From contig NW_026570670.1 in the NCBI RefSeq assembly GCF_019649055.1, forward strand, positions 1 to 21,247: a stretch of DNA of 21,247 nucleotides, written 5' to 3'. Made by a program: the position numbers and the translations under genes. The stretch comes from Paramacrobiotus metropolitanus (taxonomy: Eukaryota; Tardigrada; Eutardigrada; Parachela; Macrobiotidae). The first letter of the stretch is position 1. Every line of letters starts with the position of its first letter. Shown here piece after piece: positions 17,001 to 21,247 of the stretch. The notes beneath the pieces were generated by a model. The model ran no database searches and was not told the DNA's origin. It saw only the letters and a program-made list of their open reading frames with translations.

Positions 17001-17768
17001 CATTGTTCCGTCGCCATTTTTCTTTACTGCCAGCACGACTGGAAAACTCCACTCGGCATCTGACGGTTCGATCACATCTTGTGCCAACATTTCTTCAATA
17101 TGTTTTGTTATGAACTCACGGCCTGTCCAACTCGTTCTGGCCGGGTTACACTTAACTGGCTTTGCATCTCCCGTGTCAATTACGTGAGTGACCCCTTTCA
17201 CGTCTCCATACGGTTTCTTTGATGTGGGTAAAACCTTCCAGAATTCCCAAAACGCGTTGTACACGTCGTTCTTCTGTTCCTCAGTTAGGTCAGGTCCTAG
17301 TTTCAAATTCCCAATTATCTTTGTCAGTTCCGTTTTCGTTGTATCATCCACCTCTGGGTCCTCGAGTACGTTCTTTACTGTCCCAGCATTGACCTTTACG
17401 TTTTCCATATGTTCGTACGGTTCAACGTATCCGAGAAGCTGATTTTTCTTCACGATTCGGTATTTGCTACTGTGATTTGCGATAACGATTTCGAAGTATT
17501 TTCCCCTGTGGTCCGTCACTCCTGCCAACGGTTGCACTTCAGTCTCCACTTGTGGGACCGGTGTAAACATCAACTTGTTTTGTGCCGGTGCATATTTTCC
17601 CATCTTGACCTTTACACGTGTGCAGTTTGACGGTTTCAACTTGATTCGTTGGTCGCTGTAGACTTTGATCACGTCTTTCGACATTCTGGCTTTTTCCACT
17701 TTCAATCTTCTGACTTTAATATCCTTTTCTTTTTCTTCATCTACTTCGTCATCCTCATCCAAGTCCAT
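13974..17768 (-). CDS. Ty3/gypsy pol: reverse transcriptase, RNase H, integrase
   Basis: 1264 codons from ATG at 17768, ending TAA at 13974-13976. The frame is open a further 123 codons upstream (to a TGA at 18138-18140), rich in Ser, Glu and Asp, so the ATG may not be the true start. RT: KMDLQSGFWQIP with Asp298, MPFGVCNGPATFQ, YIDDVIFAG with Asp363/Asp364, GFLGHILS. RNase H: ECDASKEGIGAVL (Asp512), TEWECLAVVFAV (Glu549), VRTDHQAL (Asp574), NADALSR. Integrase: zinc site His870-X6-His877-X29-Cys907-X2-Cys910, then the DDE triad Asp939, Asp1000, Glu1036 (DX35E), and a KVGDLVLIRLP basic domain. No chromodomain. The enzyme set copies element RNA into DNA and inserts it. All catalytic residues are present, unlike the flanking broken frames. 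Confidence 0.95.
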   Translation of the reverse strand: MDLDEDDEVDEEKEKDIKVRRLKVEKARMSKDVIKVYSDQRIKLKPSNCTRVKVKMGKYAPAQNKLMFTPVPQVETEVQPLAGVTDHRGKYFEIVIANHSSKYRIVKKNQLLGYVEPYEHMENVKVNAGTVKNVLEDPEVDDTTKTELTKIIGNLKLGPDLTEEQKNDVYNAFWEFWKVLPTSKKPYGDVKGVTHVIDTGDAKPVKCNPARTSWTGREFITKHIEEMLAQDVIEPSDAEWSFPVVLAVKKNGDGTMGTRFCVNYIMLNKLTRKNNYPLPNPDELLDACAGNKYYGKMDLQSGFWQIPMDPASINKTTFVTQDGMYRFKRMPFGVCNGPATFQLCMDKVLSKAKRKGCVFGYIDDVIFAGKTWAIFMQNLRNVLMSLVEAGFTIKPTKCEFGMRQMGFLGHILSEDGIRMDPEKVTAVSEFKRPQTERQLRSFLGLANYYRKFIMGYAQKTCHLYELLRQDKHVKKDWTAVHEEEFNSLKKLLCEGPVLAKFDPAKPTVIECDASKEGIGAVLSQDGHPIAYASRVLHGAEKNYGVTEWECLAVVFAVRKFKPYIDYAEFTVRTDHQALTNLLRSETNKVGMNPRLTRWAMALQGHQFKIEYKPGKYCDNADALSRAPIEGPTCHEEEFDEIPNFEDYKKEFDTKEPAIEVGQLFLQMVEQREKRLKVTSATANESAENEAKVNRVRSWLPAVSDLKVTGLDAESQTQNGKVTGLDDRAENRDDLWETDKVAQALNECPIKLLRFPKQVKRRYKPLPRCKVIKDWNELSTATVRIVNLQGDEEEVDDSNLQLRNKQLKDPHLAMIIDELEHLPDAETRSKFEVHYQLWNGILYRVKDKNGRLERSYVVPLSMRRPIIHALHDEKAAGHLGFEKTLSAIRLRYYWDRMSTDVKNYILACQGCQFHKDTEEMPTGKLQEIKVGHPFFRVYADLKGPLLPTKKRGYKYIAVFIDQLTKYVIAVPMKTATAKEFAKVFVKHVILVHGAPHILHTDRGRHFTAEVLTKVTNVFKIKHTFGTAYHPEGQGQVERQMQTIADGLAQYLKAGNERKFNKYLPYVISAMNRVVHATTGYSAYYMLHGREMTMPEDVVTKTNIPDDYGTPDEWVETMKKNLTFAEEVARCNIKDAYEKNAEIYNKKKSEPNFKVGDLVLIRLPKDTKQGKKENQSDFKSKYDKVWKILSFPRTNEAEVIEQNPKKEADLKVVSIDRLKPWHPPLPDEKDSQRMLNEKETEEAELASKNGTNQFFEPPLLPERKSG

Positions 17769-18061
17769 TAAATCCTCTTGCTCCGAAAGGTCACTTACAC
17801 CTGAATCTTCCGAAGTTGTTGAGTTATCACTTGAACTCGTCCACTCTGAATCCGAATTACTGCTCTCATATTCTTGCGCAGTGGCTTGACCTTTGTCAGT
17901 CTTTTCGAGTGGACGCTCATCAACTCCTTCGTCTTCCGATGAAAGGTCACTTTTACTTTCCCGCGAATCGCTAAGTTTTTCGCTTTCGAATTTTTGAGCA
18001 GAGGTTTGTCCCCTTCTTTGCCTTTCGCCCGTTTCGTGCGGCGACTCTTGGTGACTCCTTG

Positions 18062-18754
18062 CTACTCGAATTCTCGTTGTTGACCTTTCTGATTGGTCGG
18101 AGTTTGACCTTTCTTCGTCCGCTTTGACTTTTCCAGTTCATTTATTTCTTCGCGGCTCGTTAATGGCTTTTCGGTCAACTCGACCGGCGGACATTCCTCA
18201 CCGTTATCGAGTGACCTTTCCCCGTTTTTTGCCTCAGTTACTGGGTTTTGTTGTTCGTTCGATATCCTTTCAACTTCCTCTTTGAACCTTTCCACATTTC
18301 ACCTCTGTCCGTTAACATCTGCGCAATATCGAGCTGACTTTGAACTTTCTTCCGTTTCATTCGATTGTCCTTCGGCTATCTCTTTAATTGGCTTCTCTTT
18401 CTCTGCTTCTTTGGGAGTCCCTTTATCGGCTTCATCCTGTTGAACTGTTTCGTAACCTTTAGGTCGTTTAGGACCAACGAAAATACAGTTTGCCATCAGT
18501 TCTTCGGTGACCCATTCATCATTTGGAATCGTTTCATACATGCACCATGTATCACCGCCTCGTTCGGGGTAGTCACTCCATCTGGATCTGGTGCAAAGGT
18601 CACCTTTTTCTTTTGCATAATCCAGTAACCTTCTTTTCCGGGTAACCTGTAGTTCTCGCATCTCTTTTACGTCAAATTTGGGATTTCTCCTCAATTTCTT
18701 CCAGTATTTCTCGAATGCTTTTTCGTTTCCCTCTTTTAACGCGTTGTAGTACAC
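18062..18754 (-). pseudogene. Linker-region ORF between protease and RT, unrecognised, broken
   Basis: A frame of about 230 codons interrupted by one TGA at 18299-18301, and upstream of 18754 by another TGA, with coding-like sequence on both sides. The first part is globular-looking and aromatic (EKYWKKLRRNP, RSRWSDYPERGGDTWC, ETIPNDEW); the second is charged (NVERFKEEVERISN) and runs into the acidic lead of pol in another frame near 18100. I know no family for it. Position between protease and RT is unusual; it might be displaced gag-like or element-specific sequence. Confidence 0.4.
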
Positions 18755-18890
18755 ACTTCAAGTGATTCGTAGACAGGTGTACCAAGTCCTGCCGGGAAGA
18801 TAATCGTCCTCCTTCACCCTTGTACATGTGGTTCACGGAAGTCCCAGAAAAGGTCAACTCTCGCTTCTTCCCACATTTCTCCTTCTTCGG

Positions 18891-19480
18891 TCATCTCTCT
18901 TCTATCTCTCGTTCAAATCTCCTTTCTGTTGCTACCGGATCGAGAGGATCTTGGATTCCTTTCTCCACACGTTGCAACCAATGGTTTAGCCATCTGCCTC
19001 TTCCGATTATAAAACTTTCCGCATGACAACCACGTTCGATATCTATTCCAGTGATACCGTTCGATGTGTGGTTTCCACATTTCGTTTGTCCGCATGATGC
19101 TTTTCGCCTCCTTTTGGGCATGACCTTTAAGGTCTGCTAATGCGGCATTACATCTTGGCCATTCTGAAGGTCATCTTGGGAGGCATTTTCACAACATTCC
19201 GCGCATTCCCATTGTGGTTGCACTCTGCACGGATCCTCAAAGTAACCGTGGTGACAACTCCCGGCTCGTTCTTCTGGAGTTAATGTCCTTTGACTCGCTT
19301 CAGGTTTAACCTGTTCCTGTACTGTGGTATCTTCCTCACATTCGATTGAGTCACGCTTTTATCCTCAGAGGATATTTCAATGACCTCTAGTTCTTTTGTT
19401 TGGTGACCTTTCAATTGTTCGAGTGCCTTGTCGCGGATTTCGCTTGTAAACATCTGTTCCTCTTCAACTATTCGTTTCAA
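18891..19480 (-). pseudogene. Cys/His-rich linker fragments of the gypsy element
   Basis: Short frames that seem to succeed each other: 19280-19480 (IVEEEQMFTSEIRDKALEQL, acidic-helical), then about 19137-19343 with SCHHGYFEDPC followed by WECAECCENA, then 18891-19121 with SCGQTKCGNH and RGCHAES. The spaced cysteines and histidines suggest a zinc-binding domain, but none matches the CX2CX4HX4C gag knuckle. Frame changes coincide with A-runs. Function unknown. Confidence 0.35.
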
Positions 19481-19529
19481 AACTCGTAACCTTTCACTCT
19501 TTTATCCTTCCCACTTTAGCCGTCTTTAT

Positions 19530-20068
19530 TTCCAGTGCCTCTGGTACTGGGATAGGCTGCCCTCCATGTCTGGCACAAGAGATTGTTTCGCTGCAACTGC
19601 CGCTTCTGTGTGGCAATTATCTCTTCAATCATTGGTGACCTTTCAATCGTTGGTGACCTTTGAGAGTCACGTTCTGTTACTTCCTCTTTGGCTTTATCTG
19701 GTAGCCTTTCATTTTGGGTAGCAGATCGTGGTTCGAAAAGGTTCGAATTACGCTCTCGTTCAAGTTCTCAGTTGCTGGTGACCTTTCGTCTTCCTTTCCC
19801 AGTGCCTCTGGTACTGGGATAACTTTGACTTTCCACTTTCATTTTTCGTTTCCAGTGCCTCTGGTACTGGGATAATTCTTCCTGCTGCACTTTTGTCATT
19901 CCCGGTGCCTCTGGTACTGGGATGACCTTTCTCTTCCCTTCTGTGCCAGCAAGGTCCGATTTAATGTCTTTTCGATCTCCTGCTGAATCATTTGCAACTG
20001 CTCAAATGGTGACAATTCTTTTCGCGTCATCTTTTTCTTTTCGTTTCCCGGTGCCTCTGGTACTGGGA
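19530..20068 (-). repeat. Five copies of a 24-bp hairpin repeat encoding IPVPEA
   Basis: The plus strand reads TYCCRGTGCCTCTGGTACTGGGAT at about 19531, 19797, 19851, 19900 and 20046. The core is almost a perfect inverted repeat: TCCCAGTGCC and GGTACTGGGA around TCT. On the sense strand it can encode IPVPEA(L/P)(G/E), but the copies fall in different frames in the present sequence (spacings 267, 53, 50 and 146 bases). Spacers between copies are unrelated. Confidence 0.85.
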
Positions 20069-20069
20069 T

Positions 20070-20415
20070 TAGCGTTTATTAACCATTTGAGCATTTCCGT
20101 CTGTTTACAAGTTCGGTGACCTTTCCGACTTGAACTTTGGCGACTGGTTTTGGGTCGTCTTCTTTCTCTTCTTCACCTTCGTTATCCATTAGTACGAATT
20201 TCTTTTCCAAGAAGTCAAATCAATAACACTTGTACGTCGTCACACTTCGGTCGGACGTAGAACGAATGTTCACTAGTCTTTTCCTTAAGGTCACTGGCGC
20301 TACGGCTAATTCCATTAATCTTCACCAATCTGTCGGTGGCAATGGGAGCATGTAAGTCCATTCTTCTCGCAAACGGTTTGCTGATCAGCGACGTCTCAGC
20401 GCCGGTGTCCAACAT
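20070..20415 (-). pseudogene. Retropepsin-type aspartic protease of the gypsy element, frameshifted
   Basis: The frame starting at 20415 encodes MLDTGAETSLIS, with the catalytic Asp-Thr-Gly, followed by a RLVKINGIS strand typical of retroelement proteases, and stops at 20215 after VQVLLI. The expected continuation DFLEKKFVLMD appears at once in another frame, so one base has been lost near 20214. The enzyme would cut the polyprotein; as written this copy is not translatable in one frame. After the protease come an acidic stretch and the hairpin repeats. About 2.4 kb separate it from the pol ATG, far more than usual. Confidence 0.75.
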
Positions 20416-20426
20416 TGCGTTGACCT

Positions 20427-20747
20427 TTATGTCTCCACTTTCACTTCATGTGTGTATGCTTCAATTCTCTTGGGCAGTTTTCCATTTTGAATCTTCAAAG
20501 TATGAATCTTACATTTCACAGGAATAAGCGATACTGGTCCCGGGTCCATATCAGGGGGAACTTGCCCTTTAGTCGGAGTGTTATGACCTTTCAGTATCTC
20601 GCTCAACTTGTCAATCCTGTGTGGAACGTTAGTCCGAACATCGTAATATTTTCGCGGCTTTTCTTTGTTGTTCTGCTTCTCTGCCCATTTACCACTGGTG
20701 ACCTTTTCGGCATTCTGCACTTGCTCATTTGCTTTTGTGCTCTCCAT
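20427..20747 (-). pseudogene. Segment just upstream of protease, fragment
   Basis: A 106-codon frame, charged at first (GKWAEKQNNKEKPRKYYD) then ordered (SLIPVKCKIHTLKI), ending in TAA where it overlaps an octamer at 20421-20428. A one-base shift in an A-run separates it from the protease frame. It probably formed the gag-protease junction or the protease N-terminal strands. No zinc knuckle is seen. Confidence 0.4.
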
Positions 20748-20759
20748 GAGCCTTTAGTC

Positions 20760-21247
20760 ACTTCATTTATCGTCTGATGGATCAGTTCCTCTTTACGGTT
20801 TTCATTTCGTTTATCTCAGCTTCTCAATGGCTTCACTTGTTATTTGGTCCGCTCGTTTCAATTCGTCTTCTTCGCTATCTTTCGTCTCATCGGTGACCTT
20901 TCATATGTGACCATATGCATCCTTTTCGGTCATCCATTCGATCACTTTCGCAGCACTTCATTGTTCGTTTTCGTCGGATCGATTTGCGAAGACATTCCGT
21001 CTGTTCGGGCTGGTGACTTGTCATTGGCATCCTTTGCAGTGCCTCGATAAGTCCCGTGACCTTTCAACTGCGCTACTCTGTTGCGTTTGCGCTATCTCAT
21101 TTGACCGTCCTTTTTGTTCATTTGCGCTAAGTCCTGTGACCTTTCGTTGCGCTTCATGACAAATCCGCCACCTGTCAGCTTTTGTATGGGGACTTTTCTC
21201 CATAATTCGGCGGTTTATCCTTGGCGGTGCATTTCGCGGATTATTCA
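20760..21247 (-). pseudogene. Broken hydrophilic coding fragments, possible gag remnant
   Basis: Minus-strand frames of 20-60 codons, rich in Lys, Glu, Ser and Gln, for example VIEWMTEKDAYGH followed in frame by TGA and then KVTDETKDSEEDELKRADQ. Octamers lie at 20894, 21057 and 21137. No domain was recognised; the identification as gag rests only on position before the protease. Confidence 0.25.

Larger units (their letters stand above)
11058..21144. repeat. Dispersed array of the octamer AAAGGTCA / TGACCTTT (about 60 exact copies)
   Basis: Examples: 11058, 11256, 11310, 11373, 11430, 11461, 12220, 12622, 12658, 12703, 12742, 12766, 12857, 12890, 13016, 13061, 13103, 13154, 13199, 13223, 13231, 13272, 15605, 15647, 15737, 18081, 18105, 19636, 19654, 20894, 21057 and 21137. 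About 10 more sites have AAGGTCA only. From 12128 on, most read TGACCTTT on the plus strand, commonly followed by C (GAAAGGTCA on the sense strand), but both orientations occur. Chance would give well under one octamer in 10 kb. AAAGGTCA is the monomeric nuclear-receptor extended half-site (NBRE type), from established knowledge; any binding here is inference. Confidence 0.9.
11050..21247 (-). mobile_element. Ty3/gypsy-type LTR retroelement, minus strand, partial
   Basis: In sense direction (right to left): low-complexity coding fragments, a retropepsin, a long linker with a Cys/His-rich part, then RT, RNase H and integrase, a repetitive tail, and about 2.5 kb of repeat-rich untranslated sequence. 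RT-RNase H-integrase order defines the Ty3/gypsy group. The right end (5' LTR and most of gag) is outside the window, so LTRs cannot be paired. The left limit is set where the octamer array begins and is uncertain. Pol is intact while flanking frames carry many one-base shifts and stops, several in A or T runs. Confidence 0.7.

Noticed and set aside
3856-18301. Possible UGA recoding: several internal in-frame TGA codons (3856, 18299, upstream of 18754, near 20904), while the genuine stops seen are TAA or TAG.
   Set aside because: Too few cases, all in elements already broken by frameshifts; CGA or TGG to TGA decay is simpler.
20380-20430. The octamer as a true 8-base insertion: removing it at 20421 and near 19923 would bring neighbouring frames together.
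   Set aside because: At both places a one-base change in an adjacent A-run explains the frame equally well and keeps more usual protease sequence. In pol the octamers lie inside conserved motifs and cannot be insertions.

Overview
The window looks like repeat-rich nuclear DNA from an invertebrate animal. The evidence is a host-type gene split by GT...AG introns, two classes of animal LINE, a tRNA-derived SINE head and a long Ty3/gypsy element. I see nothing bacterial: no operons, no ribosome-binding-site-led genes, no CRISPR. I cannot name the species.

Layout, left to right. (1) 1-2321, plus strand: 3' part of a SMYD-like (SET/MYND lysine methyltransferase) gene in at least three and probably four exons; the catalytic N-terminal part lies left of the window. 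(2) 2721-5979, plus strand: a nearly full-length but dead LINE of the CR1/Jockey type (apurinic-type endonuclease plus reverse transcriptase), broken by one stop and two frameshifts and ending in an (AAATT)n tail. (3) 6233-6303, minus strand: a tRNA-like head with A and B boxes, probably a SINE. (4) 7389-9836, plus strand: a second, unrelated LINE ORF, uninterrupted for over 800 codons, with reverse transcriptase, a CCHC knuckle and a restriction-like PD-(D/E)XK endonuclease. It starts right after the second copy of a 45-bp direct repeat. (5) About 11050 to the right edge, minus strand: a Ty3/gypsy-type LTR retroelement. Its pol ORF (RT, RNase H, integrase) is intact with every catalytic residue visible. 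The protease, linker and C-terminal tail around it are broken into many short frames. No LTR pair can be shown because the 5' end is outside the window.

The strongest unexplained signal is an octamer, AAAGGTCA (TGACCTTT on the plus strand), present about 60 times exactly, plus about 10 times as AAGGTCA, between 11058 and 21144. The first 11 kb holds three or four. The octamer equals the extended half-site bound by monomeric nuclear receptors (NBRE type). It runs through untranslated, linker and pol coding parts alike, in both orientations. Inside pol, lysine codon choice appears bent to create it. The same element carries other short dispersed repeats: five copies of a hairpin-forming 24-mer encoding IPVPEA, five copies of an FFEPP-type motif, and a roughly 190-bp tandem repeat built on CCGGC...TTACCG. 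Together these suggest an LTR element that has built up a dense array of protein-binding sites, perhaps comparable in role to the Su(Hw)-site insulator of Drosophila gypsy. That role is inference; the motif counts were read by eye.
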